NCBI GenBank assembly: GCA_964448185.1
Contig: CAYUVO010000051.1
Coordinates: 1-18,817 of the forward strand
Origin: OFTM382 sp964448185
Lineage (GTDB): Bacteria; Planctomycetota; Phycisphaerae; Phycisphaerales; UBA1924
Reading direction: 5' to 3'
Length of the DNA: 18,817 bases
Position 1 is the stretch's first letter. Every line of letters begins with the position of its first letter. The notes under the pieces are model-generated. The model searched no databases and had not been told where the DNA came from. It worked only from the letters and a program-made list of their open reading frames with translations. The position numbers were made by a program, and so were the translations under genes. Below are positions 7,170-14,063 of this stretch, piece by piece.

Positions 7170-7919
7170 CTACGAAGGTTGCTCGGGGGACACTGTGCGA
7201 TGCTTGAAGATCAGGCGTGAGATGGGCCAGACCGCCCAGACCATGACGAATACAGCATTGGCGATGAGCACGATCCAGACCACTCTCAAGGGCCAGGTCC
7301 CGAGCTTGTCGAGGAGTGTGGGGGCTTTGAGGTTGACGTTGCCTACGAAGCCGTAGTTGGCCCAGTGTGCGCGCAGGAGGTGGTTGGTGGCGAGCATGGC
7401 TGCGATGTAGAGGAGCCCGAGGGCCATGGTCATGAGCAGATCGCGGAGCGAAGGCCGGTAGCCGAGAACGAGGACGTCAAAGATGGCATACCCCACGATA
7501 ATGGTGTGGCTCACCCAGAAGACCCAGAACTCGAAGTGGTCCGGGCCGAAGCGAACGATCGGAGTCATGAACGCCTGAGTCGAGAGCGCAAACGCAAAGA
7601 AGTAGAGGAGCGTGCGGAAGATTCGCAGTTGGGTGAGGATCGCGATGGGGGCGATGAACCCGGCGAGGTCGCAGATTTGCAACGGCAGGCTGGTGCCCCA
7701 GTTGAACGCGGAGGGCCTGCAGAAGTAGGTGATGTTGACGAGTGCCCAGAGCAGTCCGAACACGCCTAGGGCGATGCAGATGTGTCGTTGGGAAGCGGGG
7801 CGTTTGAGGCCGAGGATGCAGAGGGCGGTGATGGCGAGGGTGATCACCAGCACGGTGACGCCGTGGGCGAGGGTGAAGGGGGCGAAGGTGGAGGCGTGTT
7901 CGGCGAGTCCCTCTGGCAT
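7170..7919 (-). CDS. YwaF-like (TIGR02206-type) integral membrane protein
   Basis: A 249-residue protein with six or seven hydrophobic segments and little else. It resembles the YwaF/TIGR02206 family of uncharacterised membrane proteins: an early His (FTLAHG), the block LPLQICDLAGF near 79-89, YFFAFALSTQAF in the middle, FWVSHTIIVGYA with a conserved-type His, and NYGFVG before the last span. No enzymatic function is established for the family that I can rely on. It starts at ATG 7919 with only a weak GAG upstream and ends nine bases before the WecA-like gene, so it may be the first gene of the glycan operon, with the inverted-repeat element at 7938-8029 separating it from rlmN. A role in glycan export or lipid handling would be guesswork from location. 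Confidence 0.75.
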   Translation of the reverse strand: MPEGLAEHASTFAPFTLAHGVTVLVITLAITALCILGLKRPASQRHICIALGVFGLLWALVNITYFCRPSAFNWGTSLPLQICDLAGFIAPIAILTQLRIFRTLLYFFAFALSTQAFMTPIVRFGPDHFEFWVFWVSHTIIVGYAIFDVLVLGYRPSLRDLLMTMALGLLYIAAMLATNHLLRAHWANYGFVGNVNLKAPTLLDKLGTWPLRVVWIVLIANAVFVMVWAVWPISRLIFKHRTVSPEQPS

Positions 7920-7937
7920 GGTTAGGCTCAGTTTGAT

Positions 7938-8029
7938 GGATCAGATTCTGACGAGCCCCTTCCGTGAGGAAGGGAGCAAAGCGTAATCGGATCGTGGTTC
8001 CCTCGCTCACGCGAGGGGCTCGTTGATCC
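7938..8029. repeat. REP/BIME-like element: two inverted copies of a palindromic unit
   Basis: Two copies of a roughly 25-base palindromic unit face each other. Each copy begins ACGAGCCCCT and has a GTGAG at its centre and AGGGA at its end. Copy 1 (7951-7975) folds as CCCTTCC gtga GGAAGGG. Copy 2, on the opposite strand, folds as CCCTCGC tcac GCGAGGG (8000-8017 on plus). The outer arms ACGAGCCCC (7951-7959) and GGGGCTCGT (8015-8023) also pair, and GGATCA/TGATCC flank them (7938-7943, 8024-8029). This looks like an extragenic repeat pair (BIME). It could also end rlmN transcription, though no T-tract follows. Confidence 0.7.
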
Positions 8030-8041
8030 GTGAACCAGTGC

Positions 8042-9184
8042 CTAGGCGTGGGTGCGTTCGTGGCGGAGCTGGCCACAGGCGGCGGCGATGTCTCGGCCCC
8101 GGCTTGCGCGGATGTGTGCGTTGATGCCGCGATCACGGAGGATGCCTTGAAACGTGCGCACGTCGTGGTCGTCGGGTCTGTGAAAGGGCACGCCCTTGAC
8201 CTCGTTGAACCGGATGAGATTGACGTTAGCGCGGAGGGTTTTGGCGACCTTGGCGAGATCGCGGGCGTGCTCGGGGCGGTCGTTGGTGTCGCCGATGAGG
8301 GTGTATTCGAGGGTGATCTCGCGGCCTGTCTTTCGATACCAGCGGTCGCAGGCGTCGAGGAGCTCGTCGATGGTGGTGTACTCGGCCCAAGGGATGAGTC
8401 GTCGTCGCAGCTCGTCGTTGGGTGCGTGCAGCGAGAGGGCGAGAGTGATGGGCAGGTCGAGCTCCTCGGCGAGTCGTTCGATGGCTTTGGGCAAGCCAAC
8501 GGTCGAGATGGTGACCCTGCGCGCACTGATGCCCATGCCCCAGGGCGCGGTGAGTGTGCGCACAGCATGGACGACCTGGCTGAAGTTGGCGAGGGGTTCA
8601 CCCATGCCCATAAAGACGATGTGCGAGATTCTGCCGACGCCTTCAAGCTGTGCGAGTCGCCAGGCTTGTTCGACGATGCGTCCCGCGCTGAGGTTGCCGT
8701 CGAGCCCGCCGAGACCCGACGCGCAGAATCGGCATCCGACCGGACAGCCCACCTGCGAGCTGAGGCACGCGGTCCGGCGTTTGGGATCGCCCCGCTCGTT
8801 GTCGTCACGCGACGGGATCATGACGCATTCGGTTTGGCGTGAGGGGTCTTGATCGTTCGCGCACGCATCGGATTCGTTGAGGATGGGCAGCGAGGTGGAG
8901 GAGGGAGTCGCGGGCGCGTCGTCCCATTGGACGAGGAGTTTTTGGGTGCCGTCGGAGGCGAGTTGATGGGCGATGGTCTCGCCCGAGACGAAGGTCATCT
9001 CGGTGGCGAGGGTCTGGCGATCGAACGCGGAGAGATTGGTCATCTCGTCGGGATCGGCGACGCCCTTGACGTAGACCCATTCGAGGATCTGCTTGGCTCT
9101 AAACGCGGGCATGGCGTGCTGATCGCACCATGCGGCGAGCGTGTCGGGGGTGTGATGGAAGAAGTGGTTGGTGGGGTGGTTCAA
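8042..9184 (-). CDS. rlmN: Dual-specificity 23S rRNA/tRNA adenine-C2 methyltransferase
   Basis: Radical-SAM enzyme that methylates C2 of A2503 in 23S rRNA and of A37 in some tRNAs, a modification that supports decoding accuracy. The iron-sulfur cluster triad is CxxxCxxC at 147, 151 and 154 (CPVGCRFC). The conserved upstream block ACLSSQVG carries Cys140, matching Cys118 of the E. coli enzyme. The methyl-carrying Cys is at 370 in AACGQL. FMGMGEPL, TISTVGLP and LALSLHAP are also diagnostic. At 380 residues it is slightly long because of an insertion of about 30 residues (roughly 90-125) between the N-terminal domain and the radical-SAM core; it contains two extra Cys. The start is TTG (9182-9184) with a weak ribosome site. 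It begins 23 bases after ispH on the same strand, so the two are probably co-transcribed. Confidence 0.96.
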   Translation of the reverse strand: MNHPTNHFFHHTPDTLAAWCDQHAMPAFRAKQILEWVYVKGVADPDEMTNLSAFDRQTLATEMTFVSGETIAHQLASDGTQKLLVQWDDAPATPSSTSLPILNESDACANDQDPSRQTECVMIPSRDDNERGDPKRRTACLSSQVGCPVGCRFCASGLGGLDGNLSAGRIVEQAWRLAQLEGVGRISHIVFMGMGEPLANFSQVVHAVRTLTAPWGMGISARRVTISTVGLPKAIERLAEELDLPITLALSLHAPNDELRRRLIPWAEYTTIDELLDACDRWYRKTGREITLEYTLIGDTNDRPEHARDLAKVAKTLRANVNLIRFNEVKGVPFHRPDDHDVRTFQGILRDRGINAHIRASRGRDIAAACGQLRHERTHA

Positions 9185-9207
9185 CGTGTGCTCGGCATGA
9201 GAGATGG

Positions 9208-10251
9208 TTAGTTGGAGGGTGCGGAGATGGTGATGGGGACGGTGCCGTAGTGGTCGGCGGTGATGTCGGGGAGTCCTACGCGGACGGGTTTATCGTGGCC
9301 TGTGATGCCTCGGTCTCTCATGATGCGTCGGAGGGTACCCGGAAGAGCAAAGGCCGCGTCTTCTTCAGCGATGGATCTGGTTTCGATGGTGGCACCGAAG
9401 GTTTCGACGAGGTGTTTGCAGAGATCGGCGACAAGGTTCTCGGGAGCTGAGGCACCCGCAGTGACGAGGACGGTGCGTGTGCCCTCGGGCAGCCAGTCGG
9501 GGTTGAGTTCGCCAAGATCATCGAGGAGATACGCGGGGGTGCCCGCGGTGTGGGCGATCTCGGTGAGTCGTTTGGAGTTGGAGGAGTTGGTCGAGCCGAC
9601 GACGAGGACGACGTCGCAGTCTGGAGCGAGCACGCGGACGGTGTGCTGACGGTTGGTGGTGGCGTAGCAGATGTCGTCGCTCGGGGGAGCTTTGATCGCG
9701 GGAAAGCGTTGCTTGAGGGCGTCGATGATGACGGCTGCATCGTCGGTGCTCAGGGTGGTTTGCGTGAGATATACGAGCTTGTCGGGATCGGCGATGTGCA
9801 GGTGTTCGATGTCGGCGGGGGTTTCGACGACCTGGGTGGCGTGGGGGGCTTCGCCCTGGGTGCCGATGACTTCCTGATGCTCGGCGTGGCCCACGAGAAG
9901 GATCTGATAGCCCTGCTTGGCATACCGGATCGCTTCGGCGTGGACCTTGGTGACGAGCGGGCAGGTGGCGTCGATGGCAGTGAGGTTTCGTTCTTTGGCG
10001 GCTTGGCGGATGGTGGGGCTGATGCCGTGGGCGCTGAAGACGACGATCGAGCCTTCGGGGATGTCCTCGATGTGTTCGACGAACTGTGCGCCGCGATCGC
10101 GGAGTCTGTTGACGACGTGCTTATTGTGGACGATCTCGTGGTAGACGTAGATGGTCTGGTCGTCGAAGAGGTCGATGACGCGATCGACGACGTCGATGGC
10201 CATGCGGACACCGGCGCAGAAACCTCTTGGATTGGCGAGGACGATTTTCAA
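9208..10251 (-). CDS. ispH: 4-hydroxy-3-methylbut-2-enyl diphosphate reductase
   Basis: Last enzyme of the MEP isoprenoid pathway: a [4Fe-4S] protein reducing HMBPP to IPP and DMAPP in the cytosol. The cluster cysteines are all present: C12 (NPRGFCAGV), C97 (DATCPLV) and C195 (DDICYATTN). The substrate and proton-relay residues also fit: H42, H75 (SAHGIS), H125 and E127 (GHAEHQEV), and STNSSNSKRL near 220-229. I start at TTG 10249-10251 because MKIVLANPRG is how the family begins. A frame open to ATG 10389 would add 46 residues of unrelated sequence with no ribosome site. No strong Shine-Dalgarno is seen for the TTG either, so the start is the weak point. Product 347 residues, about 30 longer than E. 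coli IspH because of a C-terminal extension. It supplies precursors for undecaprenyl phosphate, the carrier used by the glycan genes nearby, and leads into rlmN. Confidence 0.95.
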   Translation of the reverse strand: MKIVLANPRGFCAGVRMAIDVVDRVIDLFDDQTIYVYHEIVHNKHVVNRLRDRGAQFVEHIEDIPEGSIVVFSAHGISPTIRQAAKERNLTAIDATCPLVTKVHAEAIRYAKQGYQILLVGHAEHQEVIGTQGEAPHATQVVETPADIEHLHIADPDKLVYLTQTTLSTDDAAVIIDALKQRFPAIKAPPSDDICYATTNRQHTVRVLAPDCDVVLVVGSTNSSNSKRLTEIAHTAGTPAYLLDDLGELNPDWLPEGTRTVLVTAGASAPENLVADLCKHLVETFGATIETRSIAEEDAAFALPGTLRRIMRDRGITGHDKPVRVGLPDITADHYGTVPITISAPSN

Positions 10252-10574
10252 GACGACTGGCTCGAAGAAAGGAGAGTGGTGGAATGCACACAGCGTAGGA
10301 CTGACCGGCGACGGTGGGGCTTTGCAGCACCCTATCAAGACGCGAAAATACAGGGCGATATCAAAACGGTGCTCGTGTTTTCCAAACATTTACAAGGCAT
10401 CGGCGAGTGGCATGCTTTCGTGAGCGGGTCTGGATCGGCACGCTGGCTGGGGCACGAGAAAACCAGTGTGGGACGAGCGAGTCTGAGCGAGGGGTGTGGT
10501 TGGCGCAGCCTGTCAAGAACGCTGGTGCTGGGTGAGGGATGTGGGATAGTCCACACAAACGGGCTGCATTGCGG

Positions 10575-10580
10575 TATAGT
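10575..10580 (+). promoter_or_regulatory. Possible -10 box of the 136-residue gene/pseudopilin unit
   Basis: TATAGT about 80 bases before the ATG at 10661. The -35 region 17-18 bases upstream (around CACACA) is a poor match, so this is a tentative call resting on one hexamer and its position in a divergent intergenic region. Confidence 0.3.
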
Positions 10581-10627
10581 GGTCCTTCGGTTGTTCGGTG
10601 TTCGGGGAGATCGGGTTCGCTTGGCGG

Positions 10628-10647
10628 GCTCGATCGAGCGGTTTTTT
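10628..10647 (+). promoter_or_regulatory. Palindrome with T-tract in the leader of the 136-residue gene
   Basis: GCTCGATCGAGC (10628-10639) is a perfect 12-base palindrome followed by GG and TTTTTT (10642-10647), ending one base before the GGAGG ribosome site. As RNA it gives only a four-base-pair stem with GATC loop, weak for a terminator. It could be a leader attenuator or a protein operator; the function is unproven. Confidence 0.3.
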
Positions 10648-10652
10648 GGAGG
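10648..10652 (+). promoter_or_regulatory. Ribosome binding site of the 136-residue gene
   Basis: GGAGG, eight bases before the ATG at 10661. It fixes this start rather than the in-frame ATG at 10598, which would add 21 residues with no ribosome site. Confidence 0.7.
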
Positions 10653-10660
10653 CGGTGCGG

Positions 10661-11071
10661 ATGGGTTCGGTACGACCATGGCAGATTGTGCTCTTTGCTG
10701 TAGCGTTGATCGCGTTGGGTACCGGGCTGTATATGTCGCTCAGCGGCCCGGGCAAGGTGGATCGGGCTCCCTCGATTTATCTTGTAGATACGGTTTCAGG
10801 CGAGCTGTTTGAGTACCACTTTGGTACACTCAAACGCAAAGGGGTGATTATCCCGACGATTCATCCCGAGACGGGCAATCGGACGCTGTATCGAGCGGTC
10901 CCTCAAGAAGACGGCAGCTGGGAGCTCGATGGACGGGACCTCGATGCGTTGTACGATGTTGAGGACCTCAGTGAGGTGTTTGATCTTGAGAGCCGAAGCG
11001 TGGAACCGGTCAACGGGGATTCGCCTAAGAGCATGTCGAGAAAGGATGTCACCAAGCATCTTGGTGGCTAA
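10661..11071 (+). CDS. Small single-span membrane protein paired with a pseudopilin
   Basis: I do not recognise a named family. The 136-residue product has one hydrophobic helix near the N-terminus (about residues 8-27, QIVLFAVALIALGTGLYMSL), which acts as a signal anchor, then a soluble domain expected outside the cytoplasmic membrane. That domain reads like a small beta-rich fold (SIYLVDTVSGELFEYHFG, then GVIIPTIHPETG) followed by an acidic stretch (LDALYDVEDLSEVFDLE) and a polar Lys-rich tail. The start is set by the GGAGG eight bases upstream. It ends 12 bases before the prepilin gene on the same strand, so the two are almost certainly one operon. Planctomycete genomes often place small anchored proteins of this kind beside pseudopilins, which suggests, but does not prove, that the two products meet at the membrane. 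Confidence 0.8.
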   Translation: MGSVRPWQIVLFAVALIALGTGLYMSLSGPGKVDRAPSIYLVDTVSGELFEYHFGTLKRKGVIIPTIHPETGNRTLYRAVPQEDGSWELDGRDLDALYDVEDLSEVFDLESRSVEPVNGDSPKSMSRKDVTKHLGG

Positions 11072-11083
11072 AGGGGAAACAGA

Positions 11084-12160
11084 ATGAAGCTTCAATCATC
11101 TACGTCAAAGAGCACCGGCTTTACGCTGATCGAGCTGCTGGTGGTCATCGCGATCATCGCCTTGCTGATCGGGATTTTGCTGCCCGCTTTGGGTCAGGCC
11201 CGCGAGGCTGCTCGGAGTCTTGTGTGCAGCTCGAACCAGCGAGGTCTTGCCCAAGGCCAGATGTTCTATATGTCGGACAACCAAGATATTGCAGCCGGTC
11301 CACATACAAGCGGTCTGGCAGGGCTACTCAAGATTGCAACTGGTGAAGTACAATCTGCTGGATTGTTGTTTACGGGCGACACGAGTGGGGACACTCCGGT
11401 GAGCACCCAAGACTGGATCAGTCCGACTATTGGAGATTCAGCGGGCTTCGCAGCGAACCGGGCCCTTCGTCATGCACAGATCTTCAATGATCTCGGGTGT
11501 CCCTCGGCGGTGCTCGACAATGACAGCTTGTTTGGGCGAACCGCAGACATCAACGACTTTGATCGTGTGCTGAACAATCAAGGCTTTCGGCAGATCAGCT
11601 ACCTTGCTCCTGCATCGTTCCTCACCTTCGGTCAAGTGAAGCGATCTGCTACGATCAATCAGATAAACGCGAGGTATGGGTTCAATTTTTCTGGCCTCAT
11701 GGCAGCGGACCCGGGAGACGGAAATCAAGTCTCAAAGCCCAGTGGCTATTCACCGAGGCTCGATTTGATCGCGAGGCAACCGGGCAGCAAGGTGCTCGCT
11801 TCTGATGGGACACGTTACTTTGATTACAGCTCTAACGTGTTGGATTTCGATCTCAATACCACACCGCGTTTCTTTGGCAGCTTCACGCACTCTGGCCCAA
11901 CCTTTGATGAATCTCGCGCGTATGGCCGAAGTCTTCCTGCTGCGAGTGGACGCGATGACCACATCCGCCTGAGTGCTCGCCACAACGCGTTGGGCATCAA
12001 CGCCGCCTATTGGGATGGCCACGTGAGCAACATGAAGATGGTCGACGCTTGGCGCGACCCGAACCCGTGGTACCCATCAGGCACGGTCTTCAACGGCGAC
12101 AGAGCTACTCCCGAATCGGTGGAGTTCATGAACGACGCCAACACCGACAAGATTTGGTGA
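11084..12160 (+). CDS. Prepilin-type N-terminal cleavage/methylation domain protein (pseudopilin-like)
   Basis: The N-terminus is a full type IV prepilin signal: a basic leader of 12 residues ending in Gly12, then FTLIELLVVIAIIALLIGILLPALGQ with Glu17 at mature position 5. A PilD-type peptidase would cut after Gly12 and methylate Phe13. The helix is followed by AREAARSLVCSSNQRGLAQG, the usual continuation in planctomycete pseudopilins. Near the C-terminus is RHNALGINAAYWDGHVSNM, a His-x10-Asp-Gly variant of the H-x9-DG motif of the DUF1559-like group. The 358 residues are too long for a major pilin, so a minor pseudopilin or a planctomycete surface/secretion component is likelier. AGGGG lies seven bases before the ATG. 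It is co-transcribed with the 136-residue membrane protein. The substrate or assembly partner is unknown; large paralogous families of such genes are common in this phylum. Confidence 0.9.
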   Translation: MKLQSSTSKSTGFTLIELLVVIAIIALLIGILLPALGQAREAARSLVCSSNQRGLAQGQMFYMSDNQDIAAGPHTSGLAGLLKIATGEVQSAGLLFTGDTSGDTPVSTQDWISPTIGDSAGFAANRALRHAQIFNDLGCPSAVLDNDSLFGRTADINDFDRVLNNQGFRQISYLAPASFLTFGQVKRSATINQINARYGFNFSGLMAADPGDGNQVSKPSGYSPRLDLIARQPGSKVLASDGTRYFDYSSNVLDFDLNTTPRFFGSFTHSGPTFDESRAYGRSLPAASGRDDHIRLSARHNALGINAAYWDGHVSNMKMVDAWRDPNPWYPSGTVFNGDRATPESVEFMNDANTDKIW

Positions 12161-12245
12161 GCGGACATTGCCGAGATTGAACCGGCGGGATTCGTTCGCG
12201 GAGAACGCTGTGTTCTATCGCGCACAGTGAACCTAGTCTTATCGC

Positions 12246-13682
12246 ATGGATGAAACGACCGAAGCGGCGGTGTCGTGGCTCAAGGAGCACGAGACCGATT
12301 CGATTCAACGGCTGTGCGACTGGCTCAAAATCCCAAGCATCAGCACCGACCCTGCATACGCCTCCGAGTGCGAGAAGGCTGCGCAGTGGGCGGCTGATCG
12401 GCTGCGCGAAGCGGGGCTCGAAGTCGAGGTCTTGCCCACGGGTGATCCTGCGGGCAGCGGGCGGCCTGTGGTCGTCGGGCATGCCAAGGGCGATGCGGGG
12501 TACAAGGGGCCACACGTTTTGTTTTATGGGCATTACGATGTGCAGCCCGCGGACCCATTGGAGCTTTGGGACAGCGACCCGTTTGACCCGAAAGTGATAA
12601 TCGATGACGGTCCGCCGAGAATCGTGGCGCGGGGTGCGTGCGATGACAAGGGGCAGGTTGCTTCGTTCTTGGAAGCGCTGCGCGCGGTCCAGGCGACCGG
12701 CGGCGGCCCGGCGGGCGGGATCAAACTCACGGTGCTCATCGAGGGCGAGGAAGAATCGGGCTCGGAGAATCTCGAAGCGTTTGTCGAGGCGAACCGGGAA
12801 CGATTTGGCGAGTGTGATCTGTGTTTGATTAGTGACACTGCGATGCTCGCTCGGGGTCGGCCCGCGATTACCTATGGGGTGCGCGGGCTTGCGTATACGC
12901 AGCTCACGCTGCACGCTGCGGATCAGGATCTGCACTCGGGTGTGTGGGGCGGCAAGGCTCCCAACCCGCTCAACGAGTTGTCACGAGTGCTTGCGCAGAT
13001 ATGGGATGAGAACCGCCGGGTGACGATTCCCGGATTCTACGACGACGTGCGCACCATTAGTGACGACGAGAAAGCTGCATGGGGTGAGCTTGGGATCGAC
13101 ACGGCCCAGACGCTCGCTTCGATCGGGCTTGGTCCTGAAGCGGACGTGGGCGAGGAAGGCTTTACCGCGATCGAACGCGAGTGGGGCAGGCCGACGTGCG
13201 ACATCAACGGCTTGTACGGCGGGTACACCGGCACCGGTGCCAAGACAGTGATCCCGGCGCAGGCTTCGGCGAAGGTGAGCTTTCGGCTCGTGGCGGATCA
13301 AGACCCGTCGAACGTGGTCGAGTCGTTCTTTGCGTGGCTCGACGACCGGACGCCTCCTGGGTGCCGATGGGAGCTTGAGGATCTGGGAACGGGGCTGCCC
13401 GCGTCGATCCAGTCGGATGATCCGAGGCTCGGGATGATCTCTCAGGCGATCGAGGAAGCTGCGGGCGTAGCGCCGGCGCTGATCAAATCAGGCGGTTCGA
13501 TTCCACTTGCTGGGTTGCTCAAGGAGACGCTGGGGATGGACACGTTCTTTGTTGGCTTTGGGCTCGAAGACGACCGGATCCATAGCCCGAACGAGAAGTT
13601 CGAGCTCGAGTGCTTCTATCTCGGATGCAAAACCCACGTCCACCTGTTCGAGGCGTTCCGTCGGTCGGGCATGGGCGGCTGA
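12246..13682 (+). CDS. M20-family metallodipeptidase
   Basis: Zinc peptidase of the M20/ArgE/CNDP family, probably a cytosolic dipeptidase. Seen in order: the metal ligands in YGHYDVQP (H96, with the catalytic Asp98), ARGACDDKG with the bridging Asp at about 133-134, and GEEESGS with the general base and metal Glu at about 168-170. Further on come SDT near 196, the dimerisation-domain His in DLHSGVWGG, and the last ligand His in IHSPNEKF near the C-terminus. The 478-residue length is usual for the dipeptidase branch that resembles carnosinase. There is no signal peptide. The ATG at 12246 has no Shine-Dalgarno; TAGTCT sits a few bases upstream, so a leaderless message is possible. It lies 85 bases after the pseudopilin gene and ends 22 bases short of the convergent small membrane protein gene. 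Substrate specificity cannot be read from the sequence. Confidence 0.92.
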   Translation: MDETTEAAVSWLKEHETDSIQRLCDWLKIPSISTDPAYASECEKAAQWAADRLREAGLEVEVLPTGDPAGSGRPVVVGHAKGDAGYKGPHVLFYGHYDVQPADPLELWDSDPFDPKVIIDDGPPRIVARGACDDKGQVASFLEALRAVQATGGGPAGGIKLTVLIEGEEESGSENLEAFVEANRERFGECDLCLISDTAMLARGRPAITYGVRGLAYTQLTLHAADQDLHSGVWGGKAPNPLNELSRVLAQIWDENRRVTIPGFYDDVRTISDDEKAAWGELGIDTAQTLASIGLGPEADVGEEGFTAIEREWGRPTCDINGLYGGYTGTGAKTVIPAQASAKVSFRLVADQDPSNVVESFFAWLDDRTPPGCRWELEDLGTGLPASIQSDDPRLGMISQAIEEAAGVAPALIKSGGSIPLAGLLKETLGMDTFFVGFGLEDDRIHSPNEKFELECFYLGCKTHVHLFEAFRRSGMGG

Positions 13683-13704
13683 GGCTGGTTATTTGGGAGA
13701 GTGG

Positions 13705-13995
13705 TCAGGCGGCCTGTTTGGTAGCGGGCGGTGAGGCTTGCTGCGAGGCTGGGGAGGGTACTTCGTCATTGAACATGGCCGAGGCGGCACCGGTGGGGTC
13801 GTTGCCCGTGATGAGCGCTTCGAGGCGTTGGAGGTGCTCGTTGCGGATGGTGATGACGCGGACCTTGAACTCGTGGAGCTCGGTGTAGTAGGCGGCTCCG
13901 ACGGCTGCTATATAGAGGATGCCAAAACCAGCGGCGAGGCCGATCAGAGCGAGGGCGTAGAGAGCCCAATGCGGGAGTGATTCGAGTGCGTGCAT
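13705..13995 (-). CDS. Small single-span membrane protein, hypothetical
   Basis: A 96-residue protein I cannot assign to a family. Residues 9-35 (WALYALALIGLAAGFGILYI and on) form one strong membrane helix, followed by a charged helical stretch (YYTELHEFKVRVITIRNEHL) that could be a short coiled coil or juxtamembrane helix, and a Pro/Ala/Gln-rich disordered tail. I use the ATG at 13993-13995: the frame is open to 14193, but the extra 66 residues are basic, Ser/Pro-rich and would overlap the start of the divergent gene. No ribosome site is evident. It is convergent with the dipeptidase gene (22 bases between stops) and divergent from the large membrane protein gene (68 bases between starts). 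The compositional shift into a clean membrane helix exactly at the chosen start supports it being real. Confidence 0.6.
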   Translation of the reverse strand: MHALESLPHWALYALALIGLAAGFGILYIAAVGAAYYTELHEFKVRVITIRNEHLQRLEALITGNDPTGAASAMFNDEVPSPASQQASPPATKQAA

Positions 13996-14049
13996 GGTAT
14001 TGGTTGCATCGGCGGAGCAGGCGAGTGAATCCAGCCCGAGTGTTGGCAC

Positions 14050-14055
14050 TACACT
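14050..14055 (+). promoter_or_regulatory. Possible -10 box for the large membrane protein gene
   Basis: TACACT eight bases before the ATG at 14064. If used, the message would start at or next to the ATG (leaderless), which fits the absence of a Shine-Dalgarno there. The -35 match about 17-18 bases upstream (TGAATC) is poor, so confidence is low. Confidence 0.25.
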
Positions 14056-14063
14056 GGATACAG

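Larger units (their letters stand above)
10252..10660. other. Divergent intergenic region between ispH and the pseudopilin unit
   Basis: About 410 bases with no credible gene. It must hold the ispH promoter (minus) and the promoter of the 136-residue gene (plus). On plus, a TATAGT at 10575-10580 is the best -10 candidate, and a GCTCGATCGAGC palindrome plus six Ts precedes the ribosome site. A minimal AAGGAG-ATG open frame near 10284 is stopped after four codons. No RNA gene was recognised. Confidence 0.6.

Noticed and set aside
7938..8029. Simple rho-independent terminator of rlmN
   Set aside because: The hairpins are strong, but no T-tract follows on either strand and the two-unit symmetry fits a REP/BIME element better; a termination role is not excluded.
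10252..10389. 46-residue N-terminal extension of IspH to an ATG at 10389
   Set aside because: The extra sequence is unlike any IspH N-terminus, has no Shine-Dalgarno and is not needed; MKIVLANPRGFC is the normal beginning of the family.
9550..10812. 420-residue plus-strand frame antisense to ispH and running into the intergenic region
   Set aside because: The ispH strand carries all catalytic residues; the antisense product is Asp/Gly/Val-rich without a fold signature and overlaps the well-supported gene at 10661.
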